This document shows, in pieces, positions 22,610-32,664 of a stretch of DNA of 64,000 nt. The notes beneath the pieces are model-generated. The model was not told the origin of the DNA and did no database searches. It was given only the letters and a program-made list of their open reading frames with translations. This DNA is from Gerris lacustris (Eukaryota; Arthropoda; Insecta; Hemiptera; Gerridae): contig OX578276.1 of NCBI GenBank assembly GCA_951217055.1, positions 65,523,144 to 65,587,143 on the forward strand. The letters run 5' to 3'. How positions within the stretch are numbered: position 1 is the first letter of the stretch; every line of letters begins with the position of its first letter. Both the position numbers and the translations under genes were made by a program.

Positions 22610-23214
22610 TTCTAAATTAATTTTGAACCAAGCAGTCTCACTTAAAAAATATTAAAACATTAAATAAAACTCTGCGTAATCATCTAAATAATCTAGCAAA
22701 CCTACAATCCGATAAAACGAATAAATCCGATAACCGATCACTTTAAAAGAAGCATAGAACTCATACATAGAACAGAAGTTAAAGAGAAGTTGAGAGTTGA
22801 GGTTTTGTTCAGGTTATACATTTCAGAAAGGTTCTTTAATCTGTAATCTGTTTAAATCTAGAGTTTTTTTGGTTTTTTTTGGTGGTAGATTTTTAGGGAT
22901 ATTTGGTTGCATATTTAATACAAATTCTATGCATGTAACTTTCGTAAAAAATATATTCCTGAAGAGGGAAAATTCAATATTTTTGGTTTATGTAACAGTT
23001 TTATAAGTTTATGAACTTTGTGCTAATTTGTTTTTAAACATTAATATGAGATAGTTTTATAATGTTACTTTGTTAGTGTGGGACCTTTGTTTTTCTTTCA
23101 AGGTATTGTTTTTTCTTACTTAATATTTTCATCAATTTCTTAATTGTTTGTTTCATTCATTTAAATTTAACATATTAAATTATAAACGGGTTTTCCTTTA
23201 TTTATTTTTTTTAG
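22610..23214. promoter_or_regulatory. Shared head-to-head promoter region of PHAX and the SANT gene
   Basis: About 0.6 kb separates the PHAX ATG (minus, 22609) from the first coding exon of the SANT-domain gene (plus, acceptor TTTTTTTAG ending at 23214). Untranslated exons and the bidirectional promoter of both genes must lie here. No TATA box or specific factor site can be assigned. Confidence 0.5.
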
Positions 23215-23223
23215 ATTGCTGGT

Positions 23224-26200
23224 ATGGAGCAAGTAAATCCTGGGCCTTCCTGCCACACCAAGGTCCGTAATCACTTACTGCCCTTCTTTAATAACTAAAT
23301 AGTTAAAAAATTACTTCGTCAGTTATTCTAGTCAAGTTTTTTTATTCAATTTTTATTTTTTTATTTCTCTGGTCCGAGACTTAATATGTCGCTTATATGT
23401 TTGCAATATGGACAATGTGGAAATCAAGTGGGCTCCGATCTATTTAATGTTATAAGTGAAGATATAGGCCCAGGCTGTCGAACACCATCAGACTACGTTC
23501 AGGAATTATCAGAAAAGTGGTTTGATATTGATAACAGAGGTGCTCGTAAAGCACGATCTATCCTAATAGACACTGAAGATAAAGCTATATCTGCTTTAAA
23601 GTTTTCTAGTAAAAGCAATTGGAGCTTTAATCGCAAATGTGTTGCTACTAGTAAAGTTGGTGGTTCAGGTAATAATTGGGCTCTGGGATATTATGAGAAC
23701 GGCTTAGATCTTGTCGATAAAATTTTAGACTTGGCTGACAGTTTAGCTGAAAAATGTGATGAAGGATTAGATGGTTTCTTGTCTATATTGGGACTTGGTG
23801 GAGGAACAGGTTCGGGGCTTTCTTGTTTTGTGGGCCAAGCTATAGCTGATCATTTTCCTAAAACTACAAGAAATAGTGTGTCTATTTTACCTTTTTCAGA
23901 GGGAGATGTTTGTACTCAACCATACAACACTGCATTATCCATTACTAAGCTTCATGAATCCCAAGACTCGGTTATTTTAATTTCTAATGACTATTTATAT
24001 AAGAAGTGTACTCAAATTCTAAAAATAAAATCAGTTAAAATTGGTGATATGAATCGAATTCTTGCCGAGCAATTAGCTTGTAGTTTAAGTGTAGGAAAGT
24101 TAAGTCAACTTATTGAACATTTGACTAGTCATCCTGCTTATAGATTGTTATCTTTGAGATCGACTCCTCATGTTCCTCCTTCTCATGCTATTTTTGAGAC
24201 GACTCCTTCCTGGCCTTCCCTCGTTGGACAGCTTAAGATGTCTCTCGTCAAATCAGAACTTGACTATGATCTTCGCCATTTTTCAAGGTCTGCCACAAGT
24301 TCTAGGCAAAGATCTTATAATTACTATAAATGTGTGGCTAATCTTCTGACTTGTAGAGGACCAAATTTTTCTGAAGCTCAAATACCTACTCAGGACCATC
24401 CACTTAATGATTCTACTATCTACCCACATTGGTTCCCCCACACTCCTCAATTTTTATTTAGCGGAAACAATAAGAAATTTGCAATGAAGGATAGGTTTGC
24501 TTCTCTCATGACCAATTGTGGTTTTTCGCATAAGCTTTTAGAACCAGTTCTTGAAAGTGCTTTGACATTGTTCAATCATGAAGCATATTTACACCATTAT
24601 ACTAAATATGGTTTGACCAATGAGGATTTTCTTTATTCCTTTGGAAAATTTGAACATATTTTAAAGGACTATAACACCTTAGTTTAAGGATATATATGTT
24701 ACCAGTTAAAATTCACTTTTAATGTTATTATTGTTCCTTTTTTAATGATTTAATATTGACTTAAATAAATATATATTTTTTAAATAATAAAATAAACTTG
24801 TTTTCTAAATTAATTTCCTTTAACTATTATTTTAACTGTCATCGTTTGCATTGAATAATTACTCCTCTTGTTATTAATATTTTTTAAGTCAACTTGATCC
24901 TAAGGAAATTATTATATACTATACAACAGTAATAATATTTCCTTTAGAGTGAGATTTATTGACGTTGATAGTAATAGACGTATTTTTGTAATAGGAAAAT
25001 TTATAATTTTTAAACTTTTCACCCATAATAGCTCATTTGCTTATTTAGTTCTATGGGTGATTTTAGTCACAGCCCTTCACTCAACCACTTAAACAAGATA
25101 AGTTTTTATATTCAGATTTGTTTTGGTAATATATTTAGTTGCCTTAGCTCATTAAGAGATATTAATAACCTTTTATGAGTCTCTTACTACCTTTTTTGTT
25201 GTCATTCAAGGTCTTAAAATTGACCTTATAAAAATTATTTAAATTGATTGATACATTGCTACTGAGTAGCTTTCATCTATAGTATTTCTAAGACAGTTAT
25301 TTTTATTAATTTATTTGATTGTTCCAGACAATAAAAACAAGACGACCTGAAAGAAATCCAAAAAAGGATAATGCAAATCAAGAACAGATTTTATATGAGC
25401 AGGTTGGGCACACAAAATGGACTTTAAAAGAAAATAAAATTCTTCTTGAGAGTTTGCAAAAGTTTGGTTTAACCAGGCTTCAAGTCATATCAGATCTTCT
25501 TCCCAATAGAACATATGATCAAGTCAGAACATACTTATGGAGAGTGGGCAGAGAAGTTCACCGGGTATGTAAATATTATGTATATATGTTCTGCTCAATA
25601 AACCCATTAATTTGTTGCTAGTTCATTCAATCATAAAATTCCTATACTATACGACTTGCACATGAAATTCAAAATTGTATAAGATCATTGTTTTTTTTTA
25701 AAGTAAATTAATGAAATAAAGTAAATAATGAAAGTTATATATTTTTCAAAACAGAATATATGTGTATAAAACATTTTAGGTGGGTAGTTGATGCCTTTTC
25801 CTAATAGTACACTTTGTATACTAAGGGTGTGTGTTTTGAATCACTAATCAGGTCAATGGCACTAGACGTTCGGGACACAAAAAAAAGTCGTCGAAGGAGG
25901 CCGATGCAGAGAGACGAGTCGAGTACGATCGGGCCTTACCCCACCTCTACACTATGCATTCAACCCTCTTTTGTCTATATATTTCTTTCAAGGCCTTTTT
26001 GACCATGGCTATATATATATTCATAATAATAATAATAACACTTAAAACATACAAATGTTTATTATTATAGCAAAAATAATACAGTAATTAAACCTTATAA
26101 ATTAGACCTGTATAAAACATACATATAAAATAGACATTAAATTATTTCTTTATTTTTAAATTGTTTATATATTATCACGTAAACCCAAGAGTGATTGAAA

Positions 26201-29200
26201 TGGAATAAGTACACATATTATACACGACTAGTAATTATAATTCTAGAATGAAAAATGCAATAAATAAAAAATAAATAAAATACCAAAGTAAAATATGAAT
26301 TAAATTGAAATGTAATTTCATTAAAAACAAAGCTTTGTAAGTAGATAAGTTCGAGTTTAAATATTTCATCGCATGATCAGTGTTTTTACTAAATTAGAAT
26401 TATAGTTTTATAATAGATATTGAGTATCTTCTTTGGTGTGACACCACGTATTTTAAGAATTTCCAGCAGTTTTAAATATAAATATTACATAATTATTATT
26501 TAAGACCCTTTTCTTTTAATGGTTTTAATAAATATTATTACGGGTGTTCAAATTAACCATTTCTTACCAATTAATTTATTTAAAAAATTATATGTTAGGA
26601 TTTTCTACCAGACATAACTGTAATAGACTTGCGTAGAAAATTTATAAAATTAATACATAATCTAAGTATTATTTTAATTGAAGGCGGTTGGTTTGATTTT
26701 TGCAAAATAACTATTTTTTTAAATTAAATATGTAAATAATATATAATATGCTAAATATGTAGGGTATTCAGTTTATTATTTATTATATTCATAAACATTA
26801 TATTAATAGTTGACAATATGAAATATGTATTAATAATAATGTAGTGCATAAAATGGAATATGCTTTAAGTATCAAAAGCGATCTAATTATTATTAATTTC
26901 GTAAAAGATAAATTAGTTATTTAAGTTAAGTCTTTATGGTGGTTCATAATAATTTAAGAGGACTAGATAGTAAAGACAATGCAATTTACAAATTATTGTA
27001 TAAGCACTCTTTTAACCTATTATCTTGTTAAACAAGACATATGTAGGAGTAAAGGGGGTTATAAGAGTGTGTGTTCAAAGTTGTAGAAGTGAAGAGTGGA
27101 CCCGATGATTCCCGAGTGAGATTCGACTTCCTTTGGCAACTTTTTTTTGTGTCCCGAACGTCTAGTGTCAATGGCTGTTTGTTGTAGTTAGTATTAAGCT
27201 TAATCCTCACCGGGACTCAATGTTGCACGTCTTCGTTGCAGGGCTGAATCGGTGCGTTTTGAGATTCAGCCCCGCTACAAAGACACACAACATTGAGTCC
27301 CGGTTTGGGCTAAGCTTTTATGCTGGCTTCAAATAATTATTGTTGACTAAAGGTCCGATGGAAGGTTGCGGTTGACCAGGTTACTACATAACTCGCTGGT
27401 TAAGGCTTGGTCAACCTGGTTACTGATTCCTAACTCACCCTAAGTAGAAAATTTTATTTTGAAGAAAGGTAATTCTTGTTACAGTTAAATGCAAAAGAAA
27501 GAGAATTAGAAAGTGTGTATAAAGTACCTCAAGCAGAGGCTGCTGTAGGAGTGACAATGGGTGTAAGTGACAGAGTGAAGAAACCTAGTGCTCCGGCCAA
27601 ACAACTTTCAGCTGTAACCAAATCTCTCCTTCTTATAGAGAACTTAGAACAACATCCTCCTATAGGACCTAACGAAATTGATTTCCAGTTAGTATTTTTA
27701 AATTGTATTAGAAAACCAGATTAATTTAACAGTATTCATTACTTATGCAATTAATATTAACTTATGCAAGAAAAGGACACATGACTAAAAGGTCATTACT
27801 AGCGTTGGGAACCAATCGATTGAAAACAGTCGACTAAACGGTTGTTTTAAAATATTCATTCATTCGGTTGTGGATATCTAGTTTTCATTCGACTGATATC
27901 AGTCTATAGTTTGGAGTTGTATTAGTTGTAATTCGGACGTGTATATGTGGACGTGTGTATAACGAGTGTCATGCGCCTTCTCACCCCTCCTCCGCTCTGA
28001 GCCCTTCACCGTCGTTCCTTTCCCCTACCCAAAACCAAAAAACATCCAAATGAAACATTCGAATGAAAAATTCGATTGGATTCAGTCTCAGTCTATATTT
28101 TTTCATTCGAATGAAAACGATGTCGTAGCAGGCTGTAGTTTGGGACGAGATAACGAGTGTCAAGTGCCTTCTTACTCACACCCCCCCTCAGCTCTGAGGC
28201 CGCGTACTACTCCTATATAAAAAAAAACCATTCGATTGAAACATTCGACTTGTGGGTTCAGTCTCAGTCTATATCTTTATTCGTATATCCTATACCCGGT
28301 ATGAGACTGTTTTCAGTCGATTGAATTCAATCGACTGTTTTTTCCCGAATCGACTTATTCATTCGGTTGTTTTTTCTAGTCGGTTGTCCCAACGCTAGTC
28401 ATTACCAAGTTATTTATTTGTTCCTTTCTTTTACATACCTGGTGGTCATACATTTATATTATAGAACATGCACAATTAACTTTAAGGAATTAATTTTAAT
28501 TCCAAAGTGAAAAGAGAATATCTTCATGCTCTTGTATGATCCTAATTTTTTAAGATAAAGAAATAACATAAATAATATATGTAAATGCTTGTGATTTTCA
28601 GAACGCTGTATAATGCTCTTTACATGGTAATGAAAGGTTACCCATTACCTGCAATGAATGAGGCCACACTCAAATTTTTCTGTCAATCCTTTCATAATTT
28701 ACTCAAAACTGCATCCACTTATCCTATAGAATCTTTTCCACTTGACGACAGTGAAGTAAGTTGCTGCAATATTTTATTTTATTATTTTTTTACTAAAATA
28801 TATTTGTTTGGTGTGTGAGGCTTAAAGATTAACTGCTAAATTGATTTTGATCCAATGTTGCATCTTTATTCAGAATAGCCTTACAAGAGGATAATCACCA
28901 ATATTAATGTCCCAGCTAAAACAATGCCAATACTCGCTACTTGAAGCTGTCATGGACAGAATGTAGTGTAAACTTGAGAGAAGGCAAACTATGCCAAAAT
29001 TTAAGTCTGGTTAAATATACAAATGAAAAATATTATTAAGAAGATTGTAGGTAACTAGCCGGTCCCTTGGCTGCCAATGTCTATTTATTTTGGCAGGTCC
29101 TGATACTAAACAGGTACTCATCTAAAATACCTATATATCTCTTAAGTATATAATATCTACAAAAACCATCCCAATATAGATATTTGTGGAAACGATATAT

Positions 29201-29641
29201 TATCGGTATAGGCACTTTTTTCAACTTCAAAGCTGTAGGAGCATATTAAATAGCTCTCATTAATATTATTAAGGGGTCCATACATGCTCATATTATTCCA
29301 CAATCTTTTGACACTCTGGCATATGTTGTAAAATATTACATGTTGCCACACGATATTAAATTTTAAACTTAATAACAATAATGTTACGACAGAATTATTT
29401 TAGCAATAATTTTATTTACTTTATCTTTATAAAATTTGTATTGTAATATAATTGATTTACACTAATAAATTTCATTTTTTTTTAGTCTCTTGAAAATTTA
29501 GCAGAAAATATGACTTTAAATCCTTTATCTCTCCAAATAGACTCACTTAAAGCAAGAATTGATTTAGGAGAGCCTACTTTAGACGGTGTACACATATCCA
29601 TGAAGGACTGGCTTTCAAAATCTGATTGGAGTTTGGTGTAA
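23224..29641 (+). CDS. SANT/Myb-like domain protein (five exons), function unknown
   Basis: Coding exons 23224-23262, 25328-25564, 27485-27687, 28602-28755 and 29486-29641 join in frame (phases 0, 0, 2, 0) to 262 aa, each flanked by GT and AG. Residues of about 40-92 form a Myb/SANT-type helix-turn-helix: TKWTLKENKILLESLQKFG, then ISDLLPNRTYDQVRTYLW, with the first Trp, the acidic spacing and the NRT-x-x-Q-V recognition-helix pattern. This suggests DNA or histone-tail binding in the nucleus. The C-terminal half contains NALYMVMKGYPLPAMNEA and ends MKDWLSKSDWSLV, which I do not recognise. The short first exon is the weakest part of the model. AATAAA occurs about 20 bp after the stop. Intron 1 contains the delta-tubulin gene, intron 2 a 1.3-kb transposon and a foldback hairpin, and intron 3 a hAT element. 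Confidence 0.75.
23386..24687 (+). CDS. TUBD1: Delta-tubulin, intronless and nested in the SANT gene
   Basis: 433-aa complete frame (human delta-tubulin is 453 aa). Tubulin signatures: QYGQCGNQVGSDLF at 7-20 (GTP-binding loop T1), VGGSGNNWALGYYENG at 91-106, the T4 loop GLGGGTGSG at 136-144, and HYTKYGLTNEDFLYSF near the C terminus. Delta-type features include SGNNWA-x-GY, and HPAYRLLSLRSTPHVP matching HPEFKMLSVRNIPHM of human delta-tubulin. The usual EF-rich acidic tail of alpha/beta-tubulin is absent. Delta-tubulin is needed for triplet microtubules of centrioles and basal bodies. AATAAA sites follow the stop by about 75 bp. The gene has no introns and sits 123 bp after exon 1 of the SANT gene on the same strand, so it may be a retrocopy or may share the host promoter. 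All key GTPase residues look intact. Confidence 0.93.
   Translation: MSLICLQYGQCGNQVGSDLFNVISEDIGPGCRTPSDYVQELSEKWFDIDNRGARKARSILIDTEDKAISALKFSSKSNWSFNRKCVATSKVGGSGNNWALGYYENGLDLVDKILDLADSLAEKCDEGLDGFLSILGLGGGTGSGLSCFVGQAIADHFPKTTRNSVSILPFSEGDVCTQPYNTALSITKLHESQDSVILISNDYLYKKCTQILKIKSVKIGDMNRILAEQLACSLSVGKLSQLIEHLTSHPAYRLLSLRSTPHVPPSHAIFETTPSWPSLVGQLKMSLVKSELDYDLRHFSRSATSSRQRSYNYYKCVANLLTCRGPNFSEAQIPTQDHPLNDSTIYPHWFPHTPQFLFSGNNKKFAMKDRFASLMTNCGFSHKLLEPVLESALTLFNHEAYLHHYTKYGLTNEDFLYSFGKFEHILKDYNTLV
25860..27167. mobile_element. 1.3-kb element with CACTAGACGTTCGGGACAC ends and 7-bp TSD
   Basis: Left CACTAGACGTTCGGGACAC, then poly-A and AGT; the right end is the inverse. An exact 7-bp duplication TCAATGG flanks it (25853-25859, 27168-27174). 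The subterminal parts diverge but keep weak inverted similarity over about 150 bp. The interior is very AT-rich and noncoding. CA...TG ends with a 7-bp target do not settle the superfamily; P-like and Mutator-like are options. Confidence 0.8.
27196..27317. repeat. 122-bp foldback hairpin in intron 2 of the SANT gene
   Basis: Outer AAGCTT pair (27196-27201, 27312-27317), stem CCGGGACTCAATGTTG (27210-27225) with its inverse (27288-27303), and inner stem GGGCTGAATC (27241-27250) with GATTCAGCCC (27263-27272). The loop is about 12 nt. GC content is far above the intron. It lies 28 bp beyond the end of the 1.3-kb element. A MITE or a small-RNA precursor are both possible. Confidence 0.7.
27800..28397. 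mobile_element. 598-bp hAT-type MITE in intron 3 of the SANT gene
   Basis: Ends TAGCGTTGGGA / TCCCAACGCTA, with an exact 8-bp TSD GTCATTAC (27792-27799, 28398-28405). Subterminal regions carry many short ATTCGA, CGATTG and CAGTC motifs in both orientations, the usual pattern of hAT transposase binding sites. An internal direct repeat is visible: ACGAGTGTCA...GCCTTCT...CCGCTCTGAG against ACGAGTGTCAAGTGCCTTCT...GCTCTGAG. Noncoding. Confidence 0.88.
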
Positions 29642-30203
29642 TCTTTTATTTGTTCTTATTAATAAAATAAAATTAATAACAATTAAAGGATTCAGTATTT
29701 TTTATTTATTTTTATTGTTATTTAGGTATTTTTAAGAGGAAAAAACATAATTTTATTTAGATTTAGAAGATGCATGTTTATTATAAAATCCTTTTGGATC
29801 CATAGAAAACTTTAAAAATTAATCCTATCATTAAGAGAAATATAGTAATGCATTTGATTACAATAATTTGTAGAAGGCACGGAAGACAACATTAAAATAA
29901 AAATAGTTCTCGGTAATCAGCCCGCAGTATTTTAAAATATTAAATCAAGTTTTTTGTGAATGTCCAAAGAAAAAAAAAATATAAAGATTTTATAATTCAA
30001 CATAAGTAAGATTGTTAAAATAAACACGCAATAATTATTTAAGTGGCTTTATTTGATTAATTAAAAGTAAAATAAAATAGAAATGATTAGATGAAATCAG
30101 GTATAAAGAGTCATTTCTTTTGTTAAAAGACATTTACATTCATATTTTCTTATGTAAAAATGTAGTGTAGCAAGTACTTAGTATTATTGTTACTATTCAA
30201 TAG
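29642..30203. other. Intergenic, 3' flank of the SANT gene
   Basis: AT-rich with polyadenylation-type AATAAA shortly after 29641. Nothing else supported. Confidence 0.4.
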
Positions 30204-30211
30204 TTTAATTC

Positions 30212-30693
30212 AGGGGTTCCCAACCTGTGGGCTGAGCATAGCGTATTAGTGGGCCGCTGTATTGATGGGATTCTCAACCACTTATTTGAACCTGTTTTCT
30301 CAACTTAAGTTTTTTATAGACTTTTTTTACTTTAGTCATTTATAGAAAATGACTTGAGGCTGAAACTGTCAAGTTTTAATCCAGATATTGACTCTCTTGT
30401 GGGGGACAAACAATGTCAAAAACCCTATTGAGTTTTTTGCCTTTATTATTATATTTTAAATCTTGTTTTTGTTAAAGTTTACTTTTGAGTTTTTTAACAT
30501 TATGACAGCTAAGTAATTACAATAACCTTTATTTCAAAATATAAAAATGTATTTTTTATGCTATTACGGTAAATTTGACTAATCTCTGCCATATATAAAA
30601 GTTTTTTTTCTTTACTGGTATATTTAATTAGGGCCTCAAACAATTTTTTACACAATAAGTGGTCCATACAAACGTAAAGGTTGAGAACCGCTG
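30212..30693. mobile_element. 482-bp hAT-type MITE
   Basis: Ends CAGGGGTTCCCAACCTGTG and AAGGTTGAGAACCGCTG, classical hAT (Charlie-like) termini, flanked by an exact 8-bp duplication GTTTAATT (30204-30211, 30694-30701). Internal sequence is AT-rich and noncoding. Confidence 0.88.
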
Positions 30694-30854
30694 GTTTAAT
30701 TTAATGTTTTCTCGATTACAAAGTAATTGGGAAAAGTATGAAAATGAACAGAATATGATTGATGAATTAACAGACGAACAATTATTAGAAGTCAAATTAA
30801 TTACCAGATGGAAATAAAAAATTAATACTTAGATTCCAAAATGAAGTTACGCAG

Positions 30855-31385
30855 TGTCACTTAAGAAGAACACACAACGCCTCAGAGAAATCTTCTTATA
30901 CCCTGATGTTCGGACGCGGTGTATGGACTTAATTAGATTTAATAAAGGAAGATTCAAAAATATATCTCGTAGAAAAAGCCACTAAAAGGACATTCAAAAA
31001 GGGGGAGAGAGTTAAAGTTCGAAACTACGCCTCCAAAAACATTAAATGGGAATTGAGTCTGTGACTAGGTGCCAACTAGGCAACACTCATGACTCAATTT
31101 ATTAATTTTTTAAAATAGTATGACGATATAAAAGTTATCAAACCTTTCATGGATTGTTAACAACTCTACCTCTAACAAGGTTAGAAGATGTCCCAAATGA
31201 AGGGACGAAATATCACCTATCAATTATGATTAAATAGCTTTTAATTATTTATTACCCCCATGGTTGATCCATATATTATATGGGAATTCGGTAGAGTGAT
31301 GAAGAAAGAGGGCTCACTTCATTACTTGATTCAAATGGACAATGGTTGTGTGTGGCGACAACACACTAATAAAATATTGTCATCC
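30855..31385 (+). pseudogene. Decayed Ty3/gypsy integrase C-terminal fragment
   Basis: Fragments in plus frames match the end of gypsy Pol. RRTHNASEKSSYTLMFGRG followed by a stop and LDLIK corresponds to the integrase block that ends LMFGR-x-x-R-T-x-LDL. FKKGERVKVRNYASKN corresponds to the post-integrase domain. EGSLHYLIQMDNGCVWRQH with NKIL (about 31310-31383) is the chromo-like tail. Frameshifts, stops and an interruption of about 235 bp (31050-31280) break it. It differs in sequence from the intact element at 39092. No LTRs seen. Confidence 0.7.
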
Positions 31386-31439
31386 CATTATAGGGGGAGA
31401 GTTAATGTTGAAGCGAGCTTCTTACATTCAACGAAATAT

Positions 31440-32200
31440 ACATCTTGTCTGTCTGTCTGTCTGTGGTAACGTTTACGAGTCCGACGATAACTTGAATAAA
31501 AGTTGATCGATTTAGTTGAAATTTGGTATACATATTTCTTTTACTAATACTAAGGCTAAGTTTGTTGGACAGCGTGATCTGCCCAAGAGTTCGCGTACAA
31601 TGCTCACGTAAACGTGAGCTTCAAATTTAAAATTGGAATTTCAGGACGAGAAAAAATTCTATCATCACCTATTCGATGAGACAAACATTTTTTTCAAATA
31701 ACATTTTTTAGTAAAACCTACAACGACACTGCTATGAATTAATAAAGATCGCTAAAACTATTAAAGCGGACCTAAACTTTTAAAATAGAGAAAACAACCT
31801 TTTTACCGATATCTTACGTTCTAACGTAACGATTTTAATAAAACTTCATGTACATCGTCTAAAGTACAATTGAAACAAGTATGTAAAATTTCAACTTGAT
31901 ACAAGTAGTAGTATTTGAGTAATGAAGTGATACATTTTTAATATTAGTTTAAAAGCTATTACGGGCGGTTAAGATTCTTATAGTCGTGTTGTGTGTAGGT
32001 TTGTTTAGGAAGTAAAGCTTTGTACCGAGTTCCCACACTGCCCTCTTCCACTTATCTTCAACTATGACATTCATCATGATTAAAGTTCAATATTCAGTAT
32101 TTTATTGCAATACGCTCGCTTCAATGATAGAGCCACGCGATGCCTAGTATAGTTTATTTTAATGTTTTCTTGGTTAGTGTATTTTTATGTTACTTAACCT
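31440..32200 (+). repeat. Repeat-derived stretch beginning with (GTCT)n
   Basis: Opens with a TCTGTCTGTCTGTCTGTGG run, followed by ACGAGTCCGACGATAACTTG and GAAATTTGGTATACAT, wording common in dispersed insect repeats. No frame supported beyond 31470. Confidence 0.35.
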
Positions 32201-32217
32201 GTATGTTTTGTTTAAAT

Positions 32218-32656
32218 CAGGGGTATCCAACTCCAGTATTCTAGAGGTGTAAGACCACTAGCGCTGGTCGGGGAGATGGAGGTTAAAATTGTAAACTACT
32301 CATGATCTTTTGACATTCCTCGAATTTTAAAATATAAACAAATACTGGTTGTCAGACATTTGTACTATTTTGTAAATAAACAAAAGAAAAAAAAAAAAAA
32401 AAAAAACCAGCCTCGGTGGCTGTATGAGATGTGAGATTGTTCCGAATGCAAAAGTTCTCGGGTTCGAATCTAGTGAACTGACAAATTAATTTATTAATTT
32501 ATTTATTTGAATTAAGAAGCTCAAAATCTTTTGAATGGTGTAAAAGATTTAGTTACAATATTAACCGCCAAATTCTCGAGCAGCGCTAGCAGTCTAACAC
32601 AGGTATATAAAGAGGAGAGCTGGAAATCTTTCCGTTTAAGGATTCTATGATCGCTG
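32218..32656 (+). mobile_element. hAT-type non-autonomous element with internal tRNA-like module, copy 2
   Basis: Same ends as the element at 1418-1802 (CAGGGGTATCC ... GATCGCTG), with its own 8-bp TSD GTTTAAAT (32210-32217, 32657-32664). The tRNA-like module (about 32406-32482) keeps A-box-like GGTGGCTGTATGAGA and B-box GGGTTCGAATC. It differs from copy 1 by an extra block of about 35 bp and a long poly-A. Confidence 0.87.
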
Positions 32657-32664
32657 GTTTAAAT

